A DNA stretch of 43,699 bases from an uncultured Lachnospiraceae bacterium (GTDB taxonomy: Bacteria; Bacillota; Clostridia; Lachnospirales; Lachnospiraceae). The notes beneath the pieces are model-generated. The model saw nothing but the letters and a program-made list of their open reading frames with translations, did no database searches and had not been told where the DNA came from. Of this stretch, positions 17,417 to 28,700 are shown one piece after another. How positions within the stretch are numbered: the first letter of the stretch is position 1; each line of letters opens with the position of its first letter. The stretch lies in NCBI GenBank assembly GCA_902766825.1, contig CACXFB010000027.1, forward strand, positions 1 through 43,699. Direction: 5' to 3'. The position numbers were made by a program, and so were the translations under genes.

Positions 17417-17860
17417 TTAATCTAATATAACATCAATACTCTTACCAAATTTATCATAATCTTCTTTTTTTATTGTTTCTAGAATTTGTTTAAATTTTAT
17501 AGAAATATTTTTTCCTATTCGATTATATATGCACTTAATCATTTGCACCGAGAATTCATCATTTAAAAGTCTATAAATAATGATATTTGCCCATTCAGGA
17601 GCCGTTATATACATATTAACAACTCCTATTATTGTATTTTTATAGGCCAACTCCGAAGAAAGGGATTCTAATAAATGAATTGCCCCAAACATTACTTCAG
17701 AGTTTTGAGTCTTATCTTCAAAGGTTAAACACAACCTAATAATATCTTCTTCAGAAAAATTAGTTGATAATTCATTCAAATTATATTCATATTTTTCGAT
17801 TTCAGAATTATTACTTAGCATACGATTATCGTATAAATTTTTAAATATTTCATCTTTCAT
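17417..17860 (-). CDS. Imm30-like immunity protein for the displaced RHS cassette
   Basis: About 147 residues, mostly helical. EVMFGAIHLLESL and APEWANIIIYRLLNDE resemble the conserved core of Immunity protein 30 (recalled, not searched). A longer frame starts at 17881 inside the toxin cassette, but AAGGAG stands six bases before the ATG at 17860, which is ten bases after the toxin stop, so 17860 is chosen. Close coupling to the preceding toxin cassette makes it the probable antidote of that nuclease-like tip. Confidence 0.65.
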   Translation of the reverse strand: MKDEIFKNLYDNRMLSNNSEIEKYEYNLNELSTNFSEEDIIRLCLTFEDKTQNSEVMFGAIHLLESLSSELAYKNTIIGVVNMYITAPEWANIIIYRLLNDEFSVQMIKCIYNRIGKNISIKFKQILETIKKEDYDKFGKSIDVILD

Positions 17861-17870
17861 TTTTTGCTCC

Positions 17871-19037
17871 TTACTTCTCAAACAACTCTGGATTTATAGT
17901 TTTAGATGTTTTTATATATTGTATTAATTGGGGTCTGATTTCATCATACAAACCATCATTTTGATATATTTTACGAAGATTTTTAATATCATATGCTAAA
18001 GCATCTCTAGGAGATAAAGAATAGTAAAAAGCTTTTTCTGCATCTGTCATATTACCTCCATAAGTATCCGTTAGTCTATGTCTTCCACCAGAACCTGGAA
18101 CAGGCATTTCCATATTCATGCATAATCCATCATTTCTTGCAATACCTTTCTTAGACATATACTCGGCTGACGGCATATGATGAGGAGTAATATTATCTCC
18201 TCTTTTTCCCGCCTTAATCAAATCTTTATATATACCTATATCACCTTCACCAGGCAATAATGTCTTTCTTCCCCCCTCACCAAACTTATATTCCATATTA
18301 ATAAATCCGGAATTATTTGCATGGAACGCTTTTAAATCAGAGACTACTCTTGATGCTACTCTCGATGCAGCTCCACCTATCTTCTCTGCAGCTTTTGATG
18401 CTACTCCGCCTAGTCTTTGCGTTATCTTCAGCTCTTTGTTCAAGGCTGACATATTCGCTCCTAAGTTGCTTGCTGCCATTCCAAACATAAAGCCGTAACA
18501 TACGCTTTCACAGAAATCTTTAAAGCTTGGGTGTCCTTTTTCCACACTGTCCATGAAGCTTGTTACGCTTTCAGATAAGTGATTTCCTGCTATTACGGTG
18601 TTGGCTGTTGCATCTGCTATTCGGGTTGTGTACTTAATTACTTTTGCTGTTTTAGTCAGTCTGCATGCTTTTAATCCTGCTCCGAGTACATCTCCTACTA
18701 GCGACATGGAGCCTATCATGTGCGCTATGGCTTCCGTTTTGTTGCCTTCTTTGTAGTACCATGCTGCGTTTACCAGACTGCATGCGTCTGAGAATACCGG
18801 TATTGGTATTACTGATAATACGTCAAGGGTCAGATGACCTATTGATGTCCAGTCTATTGTTGGGCAGAGTCCAAATGGATCTGTAAGGCTTACAGGGTTG
18901 CCTTGTACATATGAGTACTGGTTAAGGCTTGGGCTTGCGGTTATGTCTCCTGTTACTATATCCTGGTTGATAAATCTCTTGATTCCCGGGTTATAGTATC
19001 GCGCTCTCATGTAATACAGGCCGTTGCTGTCTGTCAT
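17871..19037 (-). CDS. Displaced (orphan) RHS C-terminal toxin cassette, nuclease-like tip
   Basis: It contains the end of an RHS core (YMRARYYNPGIKRFINQD, then DPFGL) and a linker nearly identical to that of the main RHS protein, but no RHS repeats and no signal peptide. It then diverges into a different toxin: TPHHMPSAEYM followed by GRHRLTDTYGG suggests an HNH/endonuclease VII-type metal nuclease. Homology to the main gene continues upstream of the ATG to about 19070, and no convincing ribosome binding site or promoter is seen, so it is probably silent and becomes active only when recombined onto the main gene. It is followed by an Imm30-like gene. Confidence 0.75.
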   Translation of the reverse strand: MTDSNGLYYMRARYYNPGIKRFINQDIVTGDITASPSLNQYSYVQGNPVSLTDPFGLCPTIDWTSIGHLTLDVLSVIPIPVFSDACSLVNAAWYYKEGNKTEAIAHMIGSMSLVGDVLGAGLKACRLTKTAKVIKYTTRIADATANTVIAGNHLSESVTSFMDSVEKGHPSFKDFCESVCYGFMFGMAASNLGANMSALNKELKITQRLGGVASKAAEKIGGAASRVASRVVSDLKAFHANNSGFINMEYKFGEGGRKTLLPGEGDIGIYKDLIKAGKRGDNITPHHMPSAEYMSKKGIARNDGLCMNMEMPVPGSGGRHRLTDTYGGNMTDAEKAFYYSLSPRDALAYDIKNLRKIYQNDGLYDEIRPQLIQYIKTSKTINPELFEK

Positions 19038-19070
19038 TACTCCGAGTTTTCCGTTGTACAGGAATGGGGT
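18445..19070. repeat. 626-bp block shared with the main RHS gene (orphan copy)
   Basis: It aligns without indels to 20215-20840. I counted 29 mismatches, about 95 percent identity, concentrated around 18670-18770. It is a direct repeat, so recombination would exchange toxin tips and delete or move about 1.77 kb. Confidence 0.9.
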
Positions 19071-19114
19071 GCAACAGAAATTGTATTACCATCTGATAAC
19101 TTAAAGACTATAAA

Positions 19115-19345
19115 ACAGCACCCACAGCACCGGCATTATCCCTCGCTCACACGTTGCCTCGTCATCAGTGCTTCTCCGACTTTTTCAGTCGGTTCCGGAA
19201 ACTCGCGCACTTTATAGTTCTATTTTACGAACAAGTTTTAAATGCGCTCAGACATCCTTCACCGACTGCGTCGGCTTGCACTTCCTATCCGAGGCTTCCT
19301 ATCGTTTGCTTGGAATAACGCCAATACTGCGGGCTTTTTTAGATT
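19115..19345. repeat. Palindromic element, copy B
   Basis: The left end (CAGCACCGGCATTATCCCTC onward) matches copy A at 16483-16525. The right end, about 19303-19345, ends in AGATT like copy A and is its imperfect inverted partner. The interior holds about 100 bp not in copy A, with two small hairpins (CCGACT...AGTCGG and CCGAC...GTCGG). It fills the gap between the ParB-toxin immunity gene and the displaced cassette; no gene is seen in it. Confidence 0.7.
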
Positions 19346-19413
19346 TGTATGAATCCACCCTTAAATGTCTGAATATATACTTTAGTTTCTATTTAACAAC
19401 AAAATTTAATTAT

Positions 19414-19731
19414 CTATGAACAATCATAAGATGAATATCCAAAACGATTTAATCCAATCTGAATTTTCAAAAAATTTTTTTTGCATAAATTACTCCAAGG
19501 CAAAACTGATTTTTTAAATAATATTTTTATTTTTTTCTTTGAATAAAAAACAAAATATGGTATTTCAGCAGATATATTTCTATCAGCAACACATAACGTA
19601 TCTTCATATTCTACGCCTCTACTTTTTGCCCAATTTTCTCTACATTCAACAAACTTAATTCTTGTTCCATCTTCAAAAACAATACCATCTTCATTAAACT
19701 TTTTAATCTGTTTATAATCATACTCTAACAT
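19414..19731 (-). CDS. Probable immunity protein for the ParB-like RHS toxin
   Basis: 105 residues, no named family recognised. It opens with short strand-like pieces (FNEDGIVFEDGTRIKF), has the pattern CVADRN then PYFVFYSKKK, and ends IGLNRFGYSSYDCS. It starts 17 bases after the RHS stop codon, exactly where the antidote of a C-terminal toxin is normally encoded, and is similarly AT-rich. The ribosome binding site is GGTGA. The immunity role is inferred from position alone. Confidence 0.6.
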   Translation of the reverse strand: MLEYDYKQIKKFNEDGIVFEDGTRIKFVECRENWAKSRGVEYEDTLCVADRNISAEIPYFVFYSKKKIKILFKKSVLPWSNLCKKNFLKIQIGLNRFGYSSYDCS

Positions 19732-19748
19732 TTTCTCACCATTAACTT

Positions 19749-22700
19749 TTAATTATCATAATTTACTATTTTTATTGGAACATTTTCTATTCCTGACCTT
19801 ATTGCTGCCAACCATCTATGATGTCCATTCACAATTTCATATCCACCATCAACAAGTTTTTGAACTTCAATTGGTTCTGAAAACATTCCTTTGGTATTTA
19901 TTTCTTTTATATAATTAGAAATTGCCCTTTCACTTGGTCCAATTTTAGGGTTAGAAAATTCATCTAAAGGATTGGGATATAAGTTATTAATGTTTGTGGA
20001 TTTTGTTCGTAACCTTTCCCAAAATGTTGCCCTAGCATATTTACTTCCTGTGCCGTTTCCACCCTTGCTAGCAAACAACTGCAAGTTAAGTCTTAATGGT
20101 AATTCTGCACTATTGTTTACGTTTCCAACATTCCCGCCGATTCCATTTAATCGCTCTGCATTTGCTCGTGCTATTTTCTTAGCTTCTCTGCTTGCTTTTA
20201 TGTCTTTGTGTACAGCTGATATATTCGCTCCTAAGCTGCTTGCTGCCATTCCAAACATAAAGCCGTAACATACGCTTTCACAGAAATCTTTAAAGCTTGG
20301 ATGTCCTTTTTCCACACTGTCCATGAAGCTTGTTACGCTTTCAGATAAGTGGCTTCCTGCTATTACAGTGTTGGCTGTTGCATCTGCTATTCGGGTTGTG
20401 TACTTAATTACTTTTGCTGTTTTAGTCAGTCTGCATGCTTTTAGTCCTGCTCCGATTACATCTCCAACCAGCGACAGGGAACCTATCATGTGGGCGATGG
20501 CTTCGGTCTTGTTGCCTTCTTTGTAGTACCATGCTGCATTTATCAGACTGCATGCATCTGAGAATACCGGTATTGGTATTACTGATAATACGTCAAGGGT
20601 CAGATGACCTATTGATGTCCAGTCTATTGTTGGGCAAAGTCCAAATGGATCTGTAAGGCTTACAGGGTTGCCTTGTACATATGAGTACTGGTTAAGGCTT
20701 GGACTTGCGGTTATGTCTCCTGTTACTATATCCTGATTGATAAATCTCTTGATTCCCGGGTTATAGTATCTTGCTCTCATGTAATACAAGCCGTTGCTGT
20801 CTGTCATTACACCGAGTTTTCCATTGTACAAAAATGGGGTTGCTCCTGCATCGCCGCTTAACAGTTCTCCGTATGTACTGTAATCGTAGTTGTAGAGTAT
20901 CTTACCTTCTGCATCGGTTATGGCTGTGGTACTTCCTACATTGTTATAATGATACACCCACAGGCCTGTTTTGTCACTGTTTTGTGTTATAAGACCGTTA
21001 CCGTATACGTATTGGGTTGCAACCGGGGCTATGGTACTATCTGATAAGTTGGTTTCGGTTGATATAAGTATCTGAGAGTGGTTGGTTGCATTGTTTTCTA
21101 CTACGTAGTCGGTTCTTGTGTCAGGTGTTATAACGGCGATTCTGTTATCTTCTGCATCATACTCATATGATGTTGTTCCGGCACTTACAAGTCTGTTGCG
21201 ACAGTCATATGTAAATGTGGTCATTTCGCCGTTAAGCGGTCCGTATGTCATGTTACCGTTGGTGTCGTAAGTTACATTATGACCGTTATATGTGATGAGC
21301 TGGTTCATCTCATTATAAGTCATGGTGGCACCGGTTACCTGCATGCAGCCGTTATCGGTGTTGGTCTTATCTTTTCCTATGAAGGTTGATATGTTTACAA
21401 CGTTGCCGGCTTCATCGTATGTGTATGTTATGGTCTGTATGTTTTCACCGTTGCAGGTATCATGCTGGCTTAATAACTGACCGTTAAGATCATAAGTGTA
21501 TGTCTCAACGCTGCCGTCTGCTCTTGATGTCTTTACAAGGCGTCCGTTACCGTCATATTCATATGATGTAATACGTCCTTCGTTGTCTGTTACCTTCTTA
21601 AGACGTCCTCCCGGATAATATTCATATCTTACTATTTCTCCGCCCGGATATGTAAGGCTTATGAGATTACCGAGTTCATCGTAGCTGTATGATACGGTGT
21701 TGCCTCTGTAATCAGTATATTTGCTTACTCTGTCCATGTTGTCGTACTCACGGGTTATGGTTCCGTTAGAATCTGTTACCGTAAGTATGTTGCCGTTATA
21801 GTCATAGGTATAGCTTATGGTTCCAAGTTCGTCGGTTTTTGATGTGATCTGACCTACCGCATCATAAGTATACTGTGTTGTCTTACCACTTCTGTCTGTT
21901 ACAGTGTCAGTAAGTCCCTGGCTGTTATATGTGTATGTCTTAGTGTTGCTAAGCGCATCTGTGTATGATTGCACTCTTCCCATGTTATCATAAGCATAAC
22001 TGCTTACTCCGCCGTTAGGGTCTGTTACACTTATTACATTACCATCATTATCATATGTCTGGCTGCTTGTACCATTACATGCATCGTTAACACTTATGAG
22101 ACGTCCTATTGCATCATATGCGTATGATGTTGTCTGTTCTTTTGGTGTTGATGTATTATCAATACCTGTGGTGAGTCTGCCCATTGAATCATATGTATAA
22201 GTGTCATATATTCCAAGTGCATCTGTACTCTTAACAAGTCTTGAGAGTTCATCATACTCATTCATTGTTATTGTGTTACCGTCTGCGTCGGTTACTGCTG
22301 TAATATTACCGTTAACATCATATGTTGTTGAGAATGTATTACCGTCTGCATCAGTATAAGATGTTACTCTTGAAAGAACATCATAGTTGTACGTTACGGT
22401 GATGTCATCTTCTTCACCTTCTCCTCTTGGAATGCTGACTTTGGTTACACGGTCACGTGAATCATATGTTGTTAATTTGCGTGTTCCGTCAGGAGTCGTT
22501 ATACATACACAACGTCCTTTTGCATCATATGTGTAATGCGTATCATTACCGTTAGCATCAGTATACTGAATGAGTCGTGAGTATTTATCATATCTGTAAT
22601 CAACTGCATGTCCAAGTGCATCAGTTATTGAATTAAGATTACCGCCGTTATCGTACACATATCTTGTTACAGCACCTGTTGAATTCGTTGTTGATGTAAC

Positions 22701-25700
22701 ATTCATCTGCGAATCATATGTGTAGGTTACCTGACTGCCATCAGGATATGTTACTGTATCATAATCATCACCCATAACATATATATACGTTGTGGTGTTT
22801 CCCTCAGGTGTAGTCATTGATGACACTCTGCCAAGTCCGTCATATGTGTATGAAGTGGTGTTTCCATCCGAATCTGTAACAGATGTCATATTACCACATT
22901 CATCATGCTCCATTGTGTCATATGAATTATCTGGATATGTTATACGTACATTGTTTCCTTCTGCATCATACTCATATCTTGTAATGTTACCAAGCATATC
23001 CGTTGTTTTTGTTAACCTGTTATTACCATCATACTCGTTGTACTGTGTATTACCGGCCTTGTCTGTAACAGATGTCACATTACCTCTTACATCGTATGTA
23101 TACGATATGCTGTTGCCTGCTTCGTCATACATAACCGTCTGTCTTCCAAGGGCATCATATTCATATGCCGTGTATGTTCCGTCAGCATATTCTTCTTTTT
23201 TGACATTACCGTATTCATCATAATAATATTTTGTATCCTGACCCGCCATGTCTGTTACGCAGGTAAGTATTCCGTTTGTGTAGGTATATCTTATTTGTCC
23301 GAGTCCTTCTACAGCCTCTTTTGTAACATGTCCGTTTTCATCATATTCATAAGTTCTTGTTACATCCATGTTGTCCGTATAAGAAGTAACCTTTTTATCT
23401 GAATTATATGAATACACAAACTCTCCTGCGCCCGGTGTTTTTGTTTTTATTACATTACCACGGGAATCATATTCCATCTGTGTAACATATCTTCTGCTGT
23501 CTGTTATATAGATTACATTACCTTTGTCATCATATGTGTAATTAGTAGTTCCACCACATGCATCTGTCATTTTTGTGTTATTGCCATTCTTGTCATACTC
23601 ATTTAATGTGGTGTTACCTCTCTGGTCAGTTACACTAACAATATGTCCCATGCCATCTGATACATATGTTACATCATTGCCGTTACGGTCCGTCATTACA
23701 GTTGTAAGTGTACTGTACTCATCCTCACTGTAATCAAAGTATGTAAAACATGAATCATCTATTCCGTCGTCCTGAACTATAACTCTTCCTTCATCGTCAT
23801 ACTCATTTTTCACATATGTTACATGATTACTGTCGCTTTCCTCTATAATTCTTCCATTTGAATCATAATCATAATATATGCTTTCTCCAAGCGCATTTGT
23901 GAATGCTGTCATTAATCCGTCTGCATATGTAAAGAATACACTTCTTCCTGCATAATCATTAAGCTGTGTAATTAATCCTTCACTGTTTTTTATAGCTGTG
24001 ATGTATCTACCTGTAACAGGATCTGTTATGGTCATATTATCTGTACCATATGTAATAACAGCTCTACCTGAGTCTTCGCCTTTAACACCAATCAGTCTTC
24101 CGCTATGGTCATAAGTGTTCTTCTGTCCTGATGGGAAAGTAAAAGTATATGTATTATCTGAGTTTCCTTTAAGTTCATATCCTTTTATTGTTCCATTTAT
24201 GCATACATAATCACCATGATATATACTTTCTTCTTCATCTTCTAATATAAGCGTATTACCGGATACTCTTCCGTTTATAATTCCTAATGCAGTATCCTGT
24301 GTAATGAAACTTATTTTGTTATCAGGTGTAATGTAAACATCCGTTACTCTGCCATCCTGTTCAATTCTGCTTTCAAATGTATTATGCCAGCCTTCACCCA
24401 TGGCACCAGACTCTTCATCAAGAGAATTGTATTCAATTCCAAATGTTATACCGGTGGAACCATTTATAGCCATGGCAGTAAGATTGTCAGTAAATGCTCC
24501 TGTTGTTACATTAACCGGGTCAGCTGCTTCAATATCTTTTCCCCAATCCTCCTCCAAAGGTATGAATACATGTGAAGACACTGGAATAACTTCCAGTTTT
24601 ACACCTTTTGTATCTTCAAGTTCATCTACAATATAATCAACAAGATTATAACATATTTCCTTAGGGTTTTCTCCTGTATTAAGTGTTGTCTCATATAGTC
24701 CTGATATACTCTGATGCGGGCCAAAAACTCCCACACTAAGGTGTGATCTTGGACGAACAACCGGTCCTCCCATTCCTTCTATTGCTTTTGTAACATGATA
24801 AACCATTTCTTCGCCAGCCAAAGGAACCGGTGTTGCTACAGGAAGCGGTTTTGTTGCTGCACATGGGGCAAGCTCTGTTGCTTTTGGAGCACTAAAGTGA
24901 CCACTAAAATCCACTGAAACATTATACAGTGTTCTATCTGAAGTATTAGCCAAAGAAAATCTCACATAATAATCCATTCCCGGATATGCTGTCTTTTCAG
25001 GAAAAATCCTAAGTACAAGTCCTTCTCCTGTCTCAATCTTCATCTTATCTTTTGCTTTAAAATTGAAGTTAACAGGTACATTAAAAGGAGTTAGAATACT
25101 ATGAAAATCTGCCGATATTTCATATTCTCCGCTCTTTGAAGAAGTTACAAACCATGATGCACAATCGCACTGTCCACCTTCAATATCTTTCATTTCAACA
25201 TAAGCGTCCTGATTACCTTCCCTCATAGCAGCCAATTCAAGATTATCCTCCATGTTCAAAAACGCGCTGCAATCTGTCATGACAAATTGTGGTTCTGCAT
25301 TATTGATCACTCCTAAATTAACCTCATATATATCTTTTAACCATGATATTCTTGCCATTGTTGTAAGGTAAACGTATACAGGTTCAGTATCAACACCTTC
25401 AACATCAACAATCTTAAAATCAAAGCTCGTACCTTCCCAATCTTTTGAATCAACATCTATCCCCCCATTATTAACTTCTTTTCTTTTTTTCTTTCCGTCA
25501 CCACTTACATTAAATACTATTTCTACAGGTGGTTTTCCCTGTACATACTTAAATTTTATAGTTACTGCATAACTGTTATAGTTAACAGGCGATGTCACAT
25601 CTATACCTTCCTGAAGCATTTCAAGTATATTCATTCTATGAAAATCAAGCACACCTGTTACTACTTCACCGGATTCCAATGCTATACTATGAATTTCCTC

Positions 25701-28700
25701 ATCAAATGCAGATTCAATATTAAATGTACTTTCCGTTGGAAGATATCCCTGTCTGTATACGGCAATCTTATAAACACCCAACTCTTCATACAATGTGACC
25801 ATTCCCATAGAGTCTGTTCTGTATGTTTTTCCCTCATCTTCATATATGTATATGTATGCATCAGAGACTGGTTTTCCTTTAATGTCCGTAACCTGTATTG
25901 TATATCTTCCTGTACTTTGCGGATCTATTACTTCCACTGTAAAATTCATGCTATCACTGTTACCTGCATCATCAGTAACAGTAAGTGTTGCCGTATAAAT
26001 TCCTGTTCTATTGTAAGCATATGCCGGGCGGGCTCCTGTCAATACAGCTCCATTACCCATATTCCATACATATGACGCTATTCTGACATTATCAGTTGAC
26101 AGACTTCCATCAAATGCAGTACCGATACCTGCAACCGCTCTGACATACTCTGCTGTATTAACAACAGGTGCAATATTATCTGTATTATCAGCTATAGCAT
26201 ATTCAATATTACTTTCAGAACTGTTACCGGCTTTATCAGTATATTCCACATAATACTCATACCTGACTCCCGGAACAGCTTTCTTATCAATATAATTTAC
26301 CGAAGTTGTATTTGCTATTGATTTGTATTCAGTATCGTCGGTTCCTTTTTTATATACAGTGTAATAATCAATATCCTCACAATTCGCTGCTTCCCATGTA
26401 AGTTCATTTTCAAAACTTCCACCTATACATGTCAGATTTCCTGCAACAGGTGCATCCAGATCAAGTACAATATCAACACTGTACTTTTCGCTTATATTAC
26501 CATATCTGTCAGTAGCTGTTGCCCTGAGTGTATAATTACCTGATTCAAGATACTTTGTATTCCATTTAAATTCAGCTTTAGCAAGCAGTTCCGTAACATC
26601 CATAGTACCTATCTGAGTCCAGATATCATCCTGTCCGTACTCAAGCATTACAGATTGATTATTTGAATCATATACAACTACATCAATCTTAGGGTTAATT
26701 CCTATTACATCCCCTTCTTCTACACCCATTCCATATATAACAGGACTTATATCATCATCAGGTGCAGTAACTGTAAGCTCATTTGATTTATTACTTACAT
26801 TACCGGCTTCATCAACTGCATATATGCAATATTTATATTGAACGCCACTGTCCGTAGTTACATCATAATAACCGATTGTATTACAGTGTTCTTCTATAAG
26901 ACTATATGAATCATCTGAGGCTTTCTTTCTATACACTTTAAAATATTCAATATCTTCATCCTGTGTGTTCCATAAAAGCTTCACATAACCATCATCAGTA
27001 TTACAATTAAGATTTGTTATCCTGTTTGGTGCAATCCTGTCAAGTTTCTTGGCTGTTAATGCCTCATCACTTATGTTGCCATCCACATCTGTTGCTGTTG
27101 CCTTTATATATATAATTCCGTCATTTAAACTAGCTGAATTAAATGTGTACGTAAGCGTAGCCTTTGATGTTCCCGTGTATGACTTGGTGTCTGCTTCTAC
27201 CCAATTTTCTTTATCATTTGAATAATAAAGAGAAATATTACTGATTCCATAATTATCTACTGCCTCAACACTTATTTCTATATCTGAATTGTATACCGTT
27301 TTATCCGGTTCAATTTTCGTTATAACAGGTGAAATACTGTCTGTTGAAGTTGTAATCTCAATATCATCGGAAACTGTTCCAGGATTACCAAAAATATCAT
27401 AAGCCCTAAGTCTTATTACATAATCCGTTGAAGGATTTAACTTCTCTATGTTAACACCAAGTACCTTGGTTACTTTTGCAACATTTTTAAAGGTCGCACC
27501 TGCATCATCTGATAACTCAACTATAACATGAGAATAATCATCCACATTAAAGTCATCCCATTTTATTGATATTACCGTTGATGAAGCTGTCACACTTCCA
27601 ATTACAGGTTTCCCGGGTCCTGTTCTGTCCACCGTTACTGTTTTTAACACAAATTCCGACTCGTTTTGTGACTTATCCCATGCAACAGCGCAAAGTTCAA
27701 TTGTGTTACCTGTTGTAAGCGATGTATCAAAGTTAAATACTGCTGTATTATTAACTGCATTTATTTTCCCGATGCTTATAAAGCTGTCACTGTCTGCCTC
27801 TCTGTATTTAAGCTGTATATATTCTACTTTCTTATTATCAGTAGCTGTAACAGATATTTTTTGAACTCCTCCTATAACATCTGTACAATCTATTTTCTTT
27901 ACAATTGGTGCCTGTTCATCATCACTTACAGTAATAACTGCTGTATTACTTTCACTTCCGATATGTCCAAATTTATCTTTTGTAACAAGCTTATATGAAT
28001 ACGTCTGACCTTCAATTACATCTGTATCTGTAAACTGAGTAGTATTTACATTAATTTTTGATTTATACAGACTCATCTGCGATGATGAATCCATTCTGTA
28101 CAGGTCATATACTGTACAATCCGAATCCGGACATCTGTTCCAGCTTAACTTAACAGTTCCGTTACTTGTTGAAGATTCAAGCGAAATTACACCCGTCGGA
28201 CCATTATTATCCACTGTATATGTTCTATGAACGGATACTGTATTTTCATCCGAATCTTCAAGCATAACTTCTATATCATAGTCCCCATCATCAAGTGCCG
28301 AGGTATTCCATCTGTATGAACCTTTATACACTCCCGATGTATGCTGTTGAGATGAAGGTTCTATTATAGTAAGAATCTTTGTTCTCTCATTACTATCCGT
28401 AAGCAGGATAACAATGTCACATCCTTTAGTATTTCCGTTTTCCAAGTATGAAACTGTAATATCTGCATATCCTTTACCAATAACAGTATTATCCGCAGGA
28501 GTAACTCCTGTTATAACTGACATTGATGCGTATGTTTTAATACAGTCACATTTTTCTGACTCATTGTCTGCTGCATCATAAGCTGATACTCTATACTCAT
28601 GTTCCTCATTTTGAGTAAGATTATTATCTTTATAAGTTGTTTCTTCTACATCTGCGATGCATTCATCATCTCTATACACTCTGTAACCGATACAGCCATA

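Noticed and set aside
22792-23223. 143-codon plus-strand frame opposite the YD repeats
   Set aside because: An antisense artefact of the YD-repeat codon pattern; no start signal and low-complexity product.
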